Notes: generated from the letters alone by a model not told the origin. A stretch of DNA of 64,000 nucleotides from Clavelina lepadiformis (GCF_947623445.1 NC_135246.1:14925856-14989855); one strand, 5' to 3'. Numbered from the stretch's first letter, positions 1 to 14,318 are shown. A program made the numbers and translations.

Positions 1-1236
1 TAGTACGGTACAAAGTGCAGTGAAGCGTAGCGTTGAATCCTTTGATTTATTTGCGCTGTTCGGATGCATACTGAGAATTTGTACAGTAGTTGATATTTAC
101 GAAGAAAGAAATCCTATTTCTTTGAAAACTGTACCTTTCGTATTAAATTTGTGTATTTACTGTAAACAAAAATGCTTTAAATTGAAGATCATTTATACAA
201 AACATTGGCTCATAGTGCTATGTTCTTAATTTCAACTTTACCGTGCTTTAACATTTTGCTGCACGATATCGGTACTTGGCAGCATTTTAATATTATTTTA
301 GTATTTTAGCAGTAGTTAGTATATTAGCTGCTGGGCAGTATTTCAGGTTTTAACACTGACCAAAACAGAACGAAACTTGACCCAGAATTGTAAGTTTAAC
401 TTGTTTTAAAACTTATTGAATTAACCACTGCAAGCAACCGTTTGCTGCTGTAAGTTCGTCACTTTTAAACGTCATTTTATCACGCCCGCTATCATATGAT
501 TGACAGCAATAGTCAAACTCTTGTTCAGCTGCGCGTGTGACGTCATAAGATGATAGTGTAGCTTGCCAGTCGACCTAACTTGCAGATAGCAGCTGATAAC
601 CGCAATCTATAGTATACTCAGTTCGTTATAGTTTAGGTTAAATATCAAACAGTTGTGAAAAGCGAAGTTTTACCATGGATTATCCTGGCAAACTTTTTGC
701 TTATTATGTAGTTTTCAAGTTCACTTTCGAAGATGTTTTCTACTGTTTTGCATTTTGTTTCTTTATGTCCGAGTTTTGTAGAAAGAGTTAGTTTCGTGTT
801 GCTTGTCATGAAATTATTTTGTTAGCAAGAAAATATTGAGATATGTAGAAAGTGCAAGTCTTTCTTAAAATTCACAAGCACCCGAATCAAAGCTACCATG
901 ACGTAAGCAAGTCGCGTCTATTTCTAATTTGTTTCAACTACCATGCTAATAGAACGCCGTTTACTTTTCAAAAGCGGTTTGTTGCATGTTAGATATGAAT
1001 TTAAAGCCTGAACGTTTATCAAATTAGCAAAGCTCTTTGTTAGGTTATTGCTTGGTTTTAGTGCTTGCTTCATTGCTAAATTTGAGTAGTTTACAGGGGT
1101 CAGATTTTATAGCTTTGCGAAGAAAAGTGTTACCACGTTTGCAAAAGAATTTGCAGCTCTAGTCGCTAAATAATGAACATCGTTTCATCCTCTATTAGCC
1201 TCGCTTTCGAATAGCATTAATGGTACATGTACTAAC
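1..1236. other. 5' flank of the ASB1-like gene, no gene recognised
   Basis: No convincing coding gene is seen here. A perfect cAMP-response-type palindrome TGACGTCA lies at 538-545. A 38-codon ORF with a good start context (ttaccATGG) runs from 675 to 791, but it has no recognisable domain and could be chance or a 5' leader ORF. This tract probably holds the promoter and 5' UTR of the gene that starts at 1237. Confidence 0.4.
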
Positions 1237-3473
1237 ATGTCTTTTAACCCAGATTTAGAGAGTTTTCTGGTAACTGCAATCAAAATGCTTGACCAATCGC
1301 TAAATGCCGATTTTCCGCAAAACGACACTAGAGAGCAATTGGCAATAAAAAAATTTAACATCGCCTCAATGTTGGCCAAACCATTTCAAGGTCTGACGAT
1401 GGCGGTAGAGAGCAACCTCCACATAGCATGTCGGACGGGAAACTGCACATGGGTTGGTGAACTGGACGTATACTTTTAAAACACTTGTTTTAATAAGTTT
1501 AATAAGGAGTTGTATTGTTTGATGAAATTTTGTTTTGAAAATTTGCATCCTTAAAAATTCTTAAATTCTATACCGTATTAACTTTGTTTTGTCAAATAAG
1601 TTTAATTTTTGATTCTTATATTTCAAATTTTTACTGATCCCAGATACTGAAATATTAGTTTTAAAGCGTGTTTTAACCGAACTCTACTCAATTCAACGCC
1701 TTTGTAGATGAAAAACATCCTCGATGGTTGCTCGGTTTTTTATCCACCGATTGGCACACACCTCGATGTCATCCGCACAAAACAAACAAAACCGATAAAA
1801 GAATTAATCAATGAGAGGAACAGGTTAGGGGCTTCCCCGTTGTGGTTGGCTGCTGTCATGGGACACGAAGAGGCGGTTGAATTGCTGGTGGATTATGGAG
1901 CTGAGTAAGCGGGAAATGTTCGACGAATTCATTTATACTGATTTCACACTTTTGTCTAAAGTTTTCTGAAGTATATGTATCTGTACTTTGTAGGTACTGA
2001 ATAAACATTTGGTGATCGTTATCCGGTTTCATATACACATTACACCAACAGCACACTGACAAACAAATTTTATTTTTTACTAGCTTTACTAGCTCTGAGT
2101 ATTTGTTTCAATATAAAGACCTTGAAGAAGCCAAATTTCCCTTTGCAGTTTGGAAACCGAAGACATCAAAGGGCAAACCCCCTTATACGCGGCGACGAAA
2201 TTCAATCATATCAAGTGCGTCAGGTTGTTGTTGGAAGGTGGGGCCAACCCAGATGGAAGCGGCACAAACATATCGACCCCAATTTACGTCACTGCAAGGG
2301 ATAACTACCCCGAAGTCATGGCCCTTTTGATTCGTCACGGTGCTGACGTCAACGGACGCCACGGCCGTAGCCATTCAAGCGAGATGAGAAGGGCCGATTA
2401 CAATGGCAACCTTCCTGTTTACATGACATTAGGTAATTTTGAAAACGTCTTTGTTGGAAATTTTCCATAACAAATTAGATTGTGTAAGACCGCCTATGCA
2501 GAGGTTGTTACGTAATGATCGTCACAATAATATTTTGCAATGCCAGACATTAGACAAAGATGAATATCCTTATACAGCCATGTTAGCAGCGCTCACGTGT
2601 ACAAACCGTGGTCTCTTTGTAACCAGAATACATAAAACAATGGCCTATTACACATACTTTGACAACTTGTACTTTAAATGTTTTCAAAAGAATACGCTTT
2701 CAGTGTACCAGCATTATGAATGTTTCCGTCAACTTGTAATGGGAGGGGCCGATTTGTGCCTCCCGGTATCTTTTAACGGAGCCGGCGGTTCGACATCGGT
2801 ACTAAATGGCATTCTGCGGTACGCGTGTGATGTCAGATACGCGAAACTACTTGCTCTCTGTGGAGGAGTACAGAGCAGCGAAGAAGTAGAAGATGTTTTC
2901 CGGATTTATAGAAATCGACTGGGAAGTCCGGCAAAGGCAAGAGAGGAGTGTTTAAGCTTCTTGGCGGAATGGAGAGGTAAAGTTATATTTATCATGATTA
3001 CTTTCGACGCTGTGAGCTGCAGCAAGATTCATCATAAAAATTGAGCTTATTAAAAATGTCTGATTTGATTATACGATTAATTATGCTATGAGCATCCAAC
3101 CTTATATGGAAGACGTGCTATGACATAGACAAAATCTACGTCTTGTATATACTCACTTTCAAACAAAACAAAGTCGGCAATCGGTTGTTTTGAGGAACAT
3201 TTTATAAAAATACTCTGATATAACTTGAACAACCCATATACAACAACACACAAAGAAGTGAAACATAGATGCCATAAAATTAAATGGCGTGAAAGGATCT
3301 ATTGTTATAGACGTTGCGGATTGTATTTTTGTCTGTGAATTTCAGAAAGGCCGATGACCTTAACAAATGCTTGCCGAATTGCGATTCGACGACTACTCGG
3401 CCAAAAAAGACTAAAACAGGTGGAAGATTTGCCGCTTCCACTGCGAGTGAAATATTTTCTATCGATGAGGTAG
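1237..3473 (+). CDS. ASB1: ASB1-like ankyrin repeat and SOCS box protein
   Basis: Substrate-recognition subunit of a Cullin5/ElonginB-C ubiquitin ligase, by family knowledge. The model has six exons: 1237-1467, 1708-1904, 2149-2432, 2554-2618, 2712-2976 and 3346-3473, giving 389 aa with all phases closing. Ankyrin repeats are clear around GASPLWLAAVMGHEEAVELL, KGQTPLYAATKFNHIKCVRL and STPIYVTARDNYPEVMALL. The last exon encodes a SOCS box: NACRIAIRRLLG (BC box) followed by LPLPLRVKYFL (Cul5 box). The order, including the poorly conserved fourth repeat and the direct run into the SOCS box, follows vertebrate ASB1. Start chosen: the first ATG at 1237; an upstream 5' exon cannot be excluded. The 93-nt intron 2619-2711 is in frame and could be retained, but removing it gives the better ankyrin spacing. 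Confidence 0.8.
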
Positions 3474-6155
3474 GAGCTGATTGAATTTTATTCCTTGTTC
3501 TATTACTGTGTTCCATTTGACCAAGTTTGTAGTTTCGCCCAAGTTTTTCGATATGTTTAACCTTTCTTTTTCTTAAAGCTTGCTGGAGTTGTAGATCTGA
3601 CTGACGTAACCTATGGCGACGGTTCCTTTCTTCAATCTTCACTCTGAGCTCTCTCTCTCTCTTCTTTGCTTTTTCTTGTGTTTTCTTAGAGTTTTTCTAA
3701 ATGGCCTTTTTCGAGTTTACTCCTTTCTAACTTGGTCACGTTTTTCAAATATTAATCGCGCGGTTGATATACTGTATATTTGGTTCAAAAGAGAAAGAAT
3801 ATAGGAATCTATATGTCGTATGATTAATCGATCTCTTATTCAGTATGAATCAGGGGCAAACTTTGGCTCTATTTTGATTTAATAGCACAAAGTTAAACTA
3901 TATATACAATTTAAATGTTTACTGAAGGAGTTTACAATTTTTTCGAACGTGAGTTTTTTCCGTTTCAACTTCTTATACGTTTTTGTAAGTTATTGTAGAA
4001 TTTTGGATTGATGATGGATCTTTTGCAGTTTGTACTATTTTAGTCAATTTATTTCAATAGATATAAGCGCGGGCTCTTTGACGCACGAACTGAGCTGGTT
4101 TTTATCCATTGCCCATAAACTTTCCCACAGACATCACATTTCCTTAAAAACGTGCACGTTATCAACTGCAGTCAATTCATTTAAATTGATGTAAACTTTC
4201 CACGTCACATTGTTACCAATTATAGAAATGCATACACGTCAGTAAGATTTAGTAACGGAAAAGGAATTTGTGTTGGTTCGGTTTCATTCAAACCAACATC
4301 ACTAAATCTAATATGAAATAATATAATATGAAAAAATATATTAACGACCTTTTATTGACCGAAAACATGTTTTGGAAAAATGTTGAATGAAACTTTTTAC
4401 AAGCATTGCCGTGATCAATATTTTTCTGGTAAGTGCGGCGGCGACCAAGCGTAACGCTACGTCACAGTATTTTCCATGGAGCTGTTATTCGTGTATCACG
4501 CGTGAATCACGCATAGTTTGTTATACAGTTAAACTTAATACCGGTAACCGGTCGGGAAACTCAGTAATTTGACTACGTGTTTACCGTAATGCAAACAGTC
4601 ACAAATTCGGCACAAATAGTCTTAAAAAGCACGTAATTATTTCGCTTGCCTCACCTGTGAATGCGCGCGTGAATACCGCGTTGCAGACAATTGGCCTTCT
4701 TGTCTTGTGACCCAAATATCTATCCGAAAGAGAAAAAGGAAATTGCCTTTATATAACCAAAACAATTAGGTTTACACCGAATTATTCCATTTGCGCGATA
4801 AATTGTCGGAACGGCTCTTTTCGCGAAGCAGGGTCATAGTTTTAATTTCAAATAGAAAATGCAGTTTTGTCTATTAGAGGTTTTAGTTTTAGAGTTTAGT
4901 ACTAAGTTTTTTAAATGTATTCATTTGTATTGCTGATATAATCATTTAGAGTTATAGCTGAAAGCTACAACGAGTTAATTTTGCTTTTCTGAACAAAATC
5001 TGCTTTTGTGAAAATGAATGAAAAAAAGGTATTTAGTTTATATTTTTTTCGAATAAATAGGAAGATTAAGAGTTTCCAATCGGTATTTAACTTTTAAAGA
5101 AAACTATAACAAAACGCTTCCGATAGTTTTTCTAAAATAAACACACTATTACTAACAATACAATTATTATTAGTATCAAAATAATTATAAATTGTTTACT
5201 ACGGTGGTTTGAGTTTTCGCAACATTTGTTACGTAAAATGCATCTCAAAGCAAAGAATCCGGAAATATCTTGAGCAGACCTTGGTCACAATGCTTAGTTA
5301 ATTTATAGAAGCTATATTATATTAAAAGTGGTTGTATTTAGTTTTGCTGTGACAAAGTTTTCAGTAGCGCTATAGTCGATTTTACGCTGATTGTTAAAGA
5401 CTCTTTCGAAGTCGTTAAAAAATCACTGAGGCATAAACCAGCAACGGAGTAAACATCACAGGTTTTGTGCTAATCTGACTTGAAGTAAAAAATTTCCACG
5501 TAAGTCCGGTTTAAATCGCATTTAACGCTGACGAAAACAACTTCTAGACGACAAAAGCCCTAACAAAGTAAACAAAAGATATTTGTGCAGTGGAGCTCAG
5601 TTAATTTGACCCTTTTGAGGTATTTTTTTGTTTACATTCGAAGCCATTACCTTAAGCTGTCAAGAGTAGAGCGGCGCCGGATTAATTTTACGCGCTGAGA
5701 TCACAAATGAATTCATTCTTATAGGACAATTGGAAAGTTGTGTCGACAATTTCCATCGTGAAATGATGGATTGCAATATGTCGTCATTACATATTGACTG
5801 GCAAATATACACCGGTTTGATAAATATTGCCTTTTGAAACAGATGCTTAATTGTTTGCACATTTCGTTGATCAATCGTTTATTTCGAAAGTGCGAGACGT
5901 TATCATGACAACCAGAGAAAAGAGCTAAAACTTTTTCTTGGCAACGAGTGAAATGCTGAATTCAATGACGCGTAATTTTGTGGCCAAATTGGCTTTACGA
6001 GCTCACATTTCATAACATCATTAAAATCTGTTACACAAAGAAACATCGCTAAACTATATTTCAGGATCTTTTATGTAAACAAAGCCTACAATAGGAAAAG
6101 TTTATTCAACTTTACAATACTCATTCTATAACCCATACTTCGTTATAATTGCATC
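3474..6155. other. Intergenic stretch, no gene recognised
   Basis: 2.7 kb between the ASB1-like gene and the first SLC6 gene. It contains a short CT-rich run at 3651-3664 and a foldback at 4245-4309, listed separately. Short ORFs are present, but none has a recognisable domain or paired splice sites. The last few hundred bases are probably the SLC6 promoter. Confidence 0.5.
4245..4309. repeat. Small foldback (nested inverted repeats)
   Basis: The outer arms AGATTTAGT (4245-4253) and ACTAAATCT (4301-4309) are perfect reverse complements. The inner arms TGTTGGTT (4271-4278) and AACCAACA (4291-4298) are also perfect. The spacer between outer and inner arm is unequal on the two sides. This could be a remnant of a foldback or MITE element, or a chance hairpin. 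Confidence 0.45.
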
Positions 6156-9100
6156 ATGTTTTTTAACAAGGATATCGCGTCCATGGAATCGAGCGAGACG
6201 TCAGAAGTGGAAGATACGGAGGAGAATCGAGAACAATGGGGTAGTCAGTTGGAGTTTCTTCTCTCCTGCATCGGGTACTGCGTCGGGCTGGGAAACGTCT
6301 GGAGGTTTCCTTACTTGGCTTATCAGAGCGGAGGAGGTGACGTATCATTCCGAATGCCCTCCTTGCTGTCTGTGAATCAGTTTGTTTTATAAACGTTTTT
6401 CTCCCAAAGGCGCTTTCCTTATTCCGTACCTAATCATGCTGATTCTTTGCGGAATTCCGCTCTTTAAAATGGAACTTTCCTTCGGTCAATTTTCTGGTCT
6501 AGGCCCGGTGTCAGCATGGCGTGCCTCGCCTATTTTTAAAGGTGATTTAACATTGACTGTAGACAATCAATAAAGCAAAACCATGGACTATTAGCAATTA
6601 GTAAACCTGTATTATGCAGCATTGCACTTAAAATGTGCCGGACTATTTACAAAAGCTTTTTTTTTCATTTCATAGGAATCGGGTTCAGCATGATGTTGGT
6701 TTCTTTCTTGGTGTGCATCTATTATAACGTCATAATCGCTTGGTCCCTCTTCTACTTGTTTGCCTCTTTCCAGTCGGTCCTACCTTGGACCTTGTGTGAT
6801 CAATGGTGGAACAAGGAGTCGTTTTGCCCGCCGGTATGTGAAAATTCCATGATCCTACTTGGACATGAAATACGACAGACTTTTAGTTTTGGTGGATACC
6901 TGCATCTACAGACGAAAAATCTTTGTTTTTGTTTGAGAAAAATGAATGAAATTAAAATGCTTCTTCTTTATTAACAGTGGGTAAATAAGCTGTTTGAATT
7001 GAATCAAATTAAATCCTTATGGTGAAGGTATTCCTCCTAAACTAATTATATCGGTGCCAACATCAAACACGTCATTCAAATTTTGAAGGATTTAATTGAT
7101 GTTTACGAGTTGAAATATATAGACTCAGCAGTCGTTCTGTCGGTTGTAAAAATTACGTACGAAATTTACAATTTAGGAAAATTCCACTGTGGCCAATTAC
7201 ACGACAACAATGGCTACTATGACAACTACAATGGAGGCAACTACCACGAACGTCACTTCTAACATAACTTCAGGTCGGCCGGTCAGTACAGCTGAGGAAT
7301 ATTTCAAGTGAGTACGCAAAGGGATGTGACTTTCATCGCTGTTTATCTCGATGCTCAAGCTCGATGCACGTTTATCCCTGCTTTGTCTCATTTCTTTAAA
7401 TGGCTATCTAACGCGCAATCTTAGTATGTTGCTATACAAATGAATATAGATCTCGTCGTATGCATTTCATTTTTATTTCAAATGAAAAGACAGCGCACAT
7501 TTTAAACCTTATAAAATGCGTGCCGGCAGATATCGCGTGTTGCGCATGGATCAGAGTGATGGAATTGGCGACCCAGGGGCGGTTTTATGGGACCTCTGTC
7601 TCTGTCTGTTGCTTGCTTGGGTAATCGTATATGTGTGCCTTGTCAAAGGCGTCAAGTCGACAGGAAAGGTACTAACTAATTACCGATTTCCTGAAAACCA
7701 TGTGTTTCTCCGTAAACAGACAACTTCAACTATTGGTCATTATTTCAAAGTTAATTAATGTTTTTTAATGATTATTTCAGGTTGTCTATTTCACTGCCAC
7801 GTTTCCTTACATTATTCTGATCATTCTACTTATTCGAGGATGTACGCTAGATGGCGCCGGGGATGGGATCCTTTTTTACATCACGCCGCAGTGGCATAGG
7901 CTTCAAGACTCTACGGTAAGTGCGAGAGGTAGCGTATGGGTAAGTGTTTACCTTGCAAATATAGAGAACGTATCTTCAAGCACTTAAGCAAATGTTAAGT
8001 CCAATTTCTTAAGATTGACTGCAAGCAAATGTGAAAGTTGGAACAAGCTATTTTAAAGTCATAATTTTTCAGTCTCAGCAGTGATATGAACTGATAAGTG
8101 ATACGAAGTGATATGATAGGAAATTATAGGTATGAAGTGATATGATATGCCTAAATGAACTTGATCTCTGACTTGAGCACATTGCTCATATACTGTAGGT
8201 ATGGAGTGCCGCTGCCACGCAAATATTTTATTCTCTGGGTGTTTCTTTCGGGGGGTTATTGACTTTTGCTTCCTACAACAAGTTCAACAACAACATACTC
8301 AGGTTCAAAGTGCTTTGATATATATTTAATGTTTTTATTACGTCACAAAATGTATTAATCATCATATATCATTGTAGAGATACGCTCATCGTTTCCATTG
8401 GCAACTGCGCAACGAGTGTCTTCGCCGGATTCGTCATTTTCTCGGTCATAGGTCACATGGCTTTCAGACTCAACCTAAAAGTGGATGAAGTGATCGATCA
8501 AGGTTTGTTTTTGACGTCACAAAACTGCTCACCAAATTTCATGAGAATATTATTCGCAATGCGGAGATGTATCTGAAAAGCTAATAAATATTTGTGACGT
8601 AACAGGGCCGGGGTTGGCTTTCGTTGCTTACCCAGAAGCAGTGTCCTTGCTCCCAGTTCCCCAATTGTGGTCGATCTTATTTTTCTTCATGCTACTTACC
8701 CTGGGGTTGGACAGCCAGGTGGCTATTTAGCTCTTGTCAATAAAGCTTTTGTATCATCATAATCGATTCTTTGTAATCTTAATAAGGTTCTCGTGCACTA
8801 AGGTATTTGCTTCATTGACTTTTCACTAACTTTAAGAGTGTCGTTAACTAAATTCGACGCACTTTCTTTGTTTTCACAGTTCGCCATGTTGGAAACGGTA
8901 GTTACTGGGTTTATAGACGAGTTTCCTCGATTTTTGCGCAAAAGAAAAATGCTTTTCACTCTCTTTATTGCAATAATCGCTTTCCTGCTAGGCATTCTGC
9001 TGGTTACTGAGGTTAGTATGATACTGTTGTCCTATGCCTCGCGCATATTCGTTGAGAATTCGTCTGCTGTTAATGGATGTACTTTGCATTGATATTTTAG

Positions 9101-10077
9101 ATTCAATAACATGAACTCAGTAAAATATTTTGACATATTTTGTCAACAAAAATTCAATCCTACAGGGCGGTGTGTACTGGTTTGAGCTCTACAACTACTA
9201 CTCTGCATACTACGGCCTCCTCGCTTTGTCCTTTTTGATGTGTACCGCTATAAACTGGGGATACGGTGAGTGATTAAAGCTTTGAATAATGTTTATGCAA
9301 GAAAATGAGGTATTAAATCAAACAGTAACCTAGCAATTTATCGTGCGGTCGGTATAAGTCATGTGCGAGTTACTCTCCCAGGTTACTTTTTCACTTATCG
9401 CTGGAGATTCAACACCGATATCAAGCTGATGCTGGGCAACGAACCTAGTTGGTATTTCAAATTAGCCTGGATGTTTGTTACACCGGTTATGCTGCTGGTA
9501 AGGACAGTTTTCAAATAGCTTAAAAAAGTAAAGCGTTGCTTGCTGTGTTGTAGTTAGGCTAAACAGTGCTGGTTAGCGTAAACTAATGTTTTTGAAATCT
9601 AAATATTCAGTTCCTTTTAATTTACACTGGAATCAATTCGTCCACCATAACATATGGCGATTACACCTACCCCAAGTGGGCCAACGACCTTGGCATATGC
9701 ATGAGCGTCTCGGTTGTCGCTGTGGTTCCTATTTACGCGTTCTGTCGTCTAGCTGTGGCCTGGAAGAGAGGAGAAACCATAAAATCGGTAAAAAAATTCG
9801 TTTGAATTGATATCTCTAGAATTGTCTGTTACTAAAAATTCAGCAAGAAAGTAAATACAATTTTCTTTTTTTACATCATGTAAAGTGAACAGTATTGGTT
9901 AAACGCTTGATTTTTTTTTAGTTAATTGTACCCAACATTAAATGGAGACCCGCCGATCGTTCCGTTAAGTACGATTCGATGAAGGGCGCCATCTCGCTAC
10001 AATACACGACGTATGAACAGAACGTCTCTGACGTCATTACCAATCCTTACCCGGTCAACCAGAAAAGCAGACTATGA
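6156..10077 (+). CDS. SLC6 Na+/Cl- coupled amino-acid transporter, copy A
   Basis: Twelve-TM plasma-membrane symporter of the neurotransmitter/amino-acid transporter family. Fourteen exons: 6156-6336, 6410-6541, 6676-6833, 7177-7307, 7530-7668, 7781-7915, 8199-8302, 8378-8502, 8606-8718, 8880-9011, 9166-9265, 9382-9497, 9611-9787 and 9922-10077; 632 aa, all phases close. TM1 carries the hallmark [13 protein letters not shown]. Gly replaces the amine-binding Asp of monoamine carriers, so an amino-acid substrate is likely. TM6-TM8 show [29 protein letters not shown] and [15 protein letters not shown]. The nearest vertebrate groups are GlyT (SLC6A5/A9) and SLC6A14; which one cannot be decided by eye. 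Extracellular loop 2 (exon 4) is Thr-rich with four N-glycosylation sequons. ATG 6186 is an alternative start. Confidence 0.93.
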
Positions 10078-11654
10078 ACACTTTGTACTCTAATGCCCAC
10101 ATAAGCATTTCATCCCATAATGTTTTCTATGAAAATAAGCATTTACGCGTTTTAGGCTAAGTTTATGTAATAGCTCGTCGTATACTTCCTAGACATCTGA
10201 TTATCGATATTCCTTAAAATCTGTTCTGTGAGCGAAAACAACTTCTAAATTTTCTTAAAGGTTGCATTTCTGTAGAATGCATGTGAACTAAATAACGACA
10301 GTACTAAGTGGTTGTTTTATTTAGCCAAGAATAAAATACATATACAGGCTTAGCAACGTCATAAGTGATGGAGTTAGTTATTATGCTATCGTGTGCGGTT
10401 GTGCCTTTCACTATGTATCATGATCCGCATATCCGTATTCCGTCAATACGTCATTATATCGTTCTCTTGTCGGTTTTAGATATAAATCTATGTCTCGTTT
10501 TTTCTTGTTGCTGTGCAATGAGAACGGTTGCATAAATTAATGAATTTAATAAATTTTTGTTTAAAGTAAAACTTCACAGTGCTTTTTTTGCAGATAAGTA
10601 GTAAGATGTCGATAACAGTCCTATACCTCAACTACTTTTATTGACGTGAAATAGAAATAACGTAATGGAGGCTACTAATTAAACTGGCTAAGCCTAGCAC
10701 ATTCTATACCAGAAATATTTACTTGAACCATTATTCACTGCAGATCGTTGATTTACCATTTCGTTTAAGTTTACACAAAAGTAAAACCCGCTCGTGCAAA
10801 ATCTGCAAACCTGCGTGTGAAGTTTTAGTTTATGAAAGATAAAAACCGAGGACGACAAAGCCGATGCACTTGACGTTGTGACACTGTGGCAAGCATACGT
10901 GGATCATGCGCGCAAGTAAAATTACCATCAACCAAAAATACTGAAACCATGTTGCTTAAACAGATCTAGAAGATGCCCACATTTGCGACAGCCTATTTCT
11001 GAAGAACGAGAAATAGCACCAAGATAAAAGTGTGGCGGAGCTGATTAATTGAGTTTTAAACGCAATATTTGAAGCTTTGTCAACACCAAGTGGTCAACTG
11101 TGTTATACTGTGCAATGCAGTTCTGATGTGTTGACTAAGGTTCAAAGATTGCATTTTACACTCAATGAACCCACACCGCCACAAAAGCGTGTTAACAAGC
11201 CTATTTAATTGTTGATGTTGACGTTATTAGCAAGCCTGATTCACTTTCAAATTAATAATATTTTTTCGGTTATTAAACCCGATTTTTCACGAAACGCTAC
11301 TTTTCTTATACGTATTCGTAACTGATAGGCGGCAAATAAAAGTCTGTCATCTGAATCATAAACTCTTTGTTTTATATAATTTTGTATTATCTGTAAATGT
11401 TTTTTCAAATATAACTTTTTTCATGTATAGCCAACTAATGCTAGAATTGTTTACTTTTGCCCTTCAGCGAATAAAACCAATGTTTGCAAACAACTTTGTT
11501 TTGTAAGTTTTTTTGAATCAGTAACCCACAAGTATTTATGGCAGTTAATATTTAACCATTTATGCGACACAGTTAATGTAATGCAACATTGCATGTATTT
11601 GCTGAAAGATAATTTGCAGTACGACTTATCATTAGTAGGTTTGCATGCGGTAAT
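10078..11654. other. Intergenic stretch, no gene recognised
   Basis: This is the 3' UTR of SLC6 copy A followed by the upstream region of the MFSD4-like gene. Apart from a poly(A) signal at 10330-10335 I see no gene, RNA or repeat I can support. Confidence 0.5.
10330..10335 (+). terminator. Poly(A) signal AATAAA
   Basis: Canonical hexamer about 250 nt after the SLC6 copy A stop codon; the likely 3' end signal of that gene. Confidence 0.5.
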
Positions 11655-14269
11655 ATGGGATTTAGTAGTTCAAGTGAAACTAGCTCAGATGAAAATCATA
11701 ATCAAAGACCAAGTCAAGCTTCGGTGATAAGTCTGGTCGTAATTATTTCTCTGACCAGAATTGGACATGTAAGAACCGTTCGTGGTATCTGTTATAGCTT
11801 ATCTGCTTGATGTATAGTAAAACCTAATTTATCTAAACTGTTGCAACACCTCTGAGTTTGACAAAACGGAAATGACTAATTTCCGAACCCAATTTCAAAC
11901 AGTTTGTTCGAAAATTCGCTTGAATAAATCCATGTACTGCAGGGCTTGTTCATGTCACTCTCCGGGCCAACTCTTCTTTATTTGGTTGACAATGTCAACG
12001 GCACAGTAAGCCAGGTATCAGCGATGTTTACCGGTAGATCAGCAGGTTTCTTTGTTGGAACTATACTATTCGGTCTTGTCAAGAAACGTTGGCCTAAATA
12101 TAAACCACTAACTACAATTGGTAAGATATGTTATTAATAAGCTAATGTAAAACTAAAAAGCCGTAAACGTTATAAGATATAGTAGACTCGACGTCATGTC
12201 CAGCTGATTTAATAGCTTAATATCGTTATTTGGATGTATGTTATTATATGGCTCATCAGTTTACAACATCAACACTTTGAAAGTCTCTACAATTTACATA
12301 ATAAGTCACCTCTTTGAACTTATTTTTTCACATGTTACCTTCCAGCTGTACAAATTGTGATAGCTGGCGTCTTAGTGTTAATCGTTCCATGGCTGACGAA
12401 CTTGGCTCTTCTTATTGTGGATACCACAATCATTGGGCTGATGTTTGGCTTTTTTGACGCAGGTACGAGTCGAAATTAATTTGATGTCGTTGCAAGGTCG
12501 ATGATTTAACAATAAATTAAAGCACACTTGCTTCTTTTAGGACTGCAGTCAATTTATCTGCAGTTATGGGGCGAGAAAGGGTCAAGACCATACTTGCAGT
12601 CATTTCACTTTTTCTTTGGAGTGGGCGCTTTCCTAGCACCAATTATTTGTTAGTTCTATTGACGTAAATAGAATTTGCCTTGTTTTCTTGTGAATGCATA
12701 TTAATGTAAAAAACTTTCAACATAGAAAATATTTATGAATTAGGTCTATATATAATTTCGATTTTAAAATGCTTGTTTATAACAGCGGCGCCGTTCTTAG
12801 AGATGGCTGACCAAGTTAGTGACGATGACACATGTCCGGGGACAGTTGATGGCGTAAGCGTGACTACTGTCAGCTACAATGACACGTCATCTCCTACGTC
12901 ACCAAGTCCTTACGAGGGGCTAAACCCAGTGTCATGGACTTACATTATATCTGGAGCTTATACCATAGTCATAGGAGTGATTATGTTCGTCTCTGCCGTT
13001 CTGAGAATTGAAGACAAAATAAAAACCAACCACGAAGCGTCAGCAGAGAGCAGAAGAGAAGAGCCAATACGAGACGTTGTGTGGTTGTTCATACCAATTA
13101 TGATATATTACTTCATGGCTGCAAGCGTTGAAACCGTGTACCAGAGCTACATTTACTCCATAGCATTATGTTCCGGGCTCCAGTTTTCCGTAAGATATGA
13201 ACTATTGATGGTGATCCACTAATATGTAAATAACTCTAAATAAGAACAAAATTGGTCCTTCGCCAATGTCATCTACAAACTGAATTTTAAATTGTTTTCT
13301 TCTTACTTTAACTACATATGCAGATCAGGGACGCTACGACATTAAACACACTGTTTTGGATTGGTTTCATGGTAGGCAGGGGATCTGGAATATTTTACGC
13401 CAAATACTTTACGCCAAAGACAATAATCATATTTGACCTTATCACTACAACATTGGCTCTGGTGAGTGTTAAGTAATAGGCAATTAATTCCTACAATCCA
13501 GCAACTTGCAAGCTGAGTTTGGGTTTAATTATAAATTCTAAAATCCAGTGATAAACATAAACGTATGCGTATCGTTTTTTGACTTTTTTCTTTCTGTTAG
13601 ATTATAATGTCTATATTTGGAAGTTACATTGCTATAGTACCGTGGGCCGTGTCAATATTTTATGGCTTGACAGTTGCAACTCTCTATTCATCAGGTAATT
13701 AATATAAATTATCATGATCAGGTAATCAGGCCCACAGAAAACATCAGGCTGCAAATTTTGCAGTAAGATTTTAAGTGAGACAGAAATAAATTGATTGTTT
13801 CATATTTTCAGGGATCTCCTGGACCTCAAATGTTACAAACGTTTCATCGACATACATCTTAATTTTTGGAGCTGGAAACACCGTTGGTGTAATGACAATG
13901 AGTCCGTTAGCTGGCGCATTATTTGACATGAGTCCATTCAACGTAGTAAGTTTTAAAATACTTAAAAATGTTTAAAAATACTTCAAACTTGGTTAAGTTA
14001 ATCAGTGTTAGGTGTATTTTTTCTTTTGTAAATCGAACGTAAGATTAACTTTGTGAAGAAATTCAATTATAATAACCCATCATGATCTCGCAAAACATGT
14101 CCATTGTCGCTACTAGATTTATCACATATTGGCAATGAGCATTTGCAACGACCTGGTTTTTTTGTGGATGATGTGGATTGGTCGAAGGCATGTAAAGAAA
14201 CTGAACATATCGGAATCGAAGTTGAACCTCGCCGAAGATTCTGAAAAGAACTTAAAAACCAGACTTTAA
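11655..14269 (+). CDS. MFSD4-like major facilitator superfamily transporter
   Basis: Twelve-TM major facilitator carrier resembling MFSD4A/MFSD4B (the latter is the Na+-dependent glucose transporter NaGLT1). Nine exons: 11655-11768, 11943-12120, 12346-12462, 12541-12648, 12786-13189, 13324-13461, 13601-13694, 13812-13945 and 14117-14269; 479 aa, all phases close. TM1-TM2 read GLFMSLSGPTLLYLVDN and VSQVSAMFTGRSAGFFVGT, the arrangement typical of MFSD4 proteins. A large loop with Cys and the sequon NDTS (exon 5) precedes TM7, and the central cytosolic loop is charged. The start is the ATG in GGGATTT context at 11655, with a Ser-rich N-tail. The gene is convergent with SLC6 copy B (485 bp between stops). 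The substrate is unknown; sugar is an inference from the family. Confidence 0.85.
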
Positions 14270-14312
14270 CTTAAGTGCACGGAAATGCTAAAAATCACCA
14301 TTTCTTTATTAC

Positions 14313-14318
14313 AATAAA
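14313..14318 (+). terminator. Poly(A) signal AATAAA
   Basis: Canonical hexamer 44 nt after the stop of the MFSD4-like gene, at the usual distance. Confidence 0.6.
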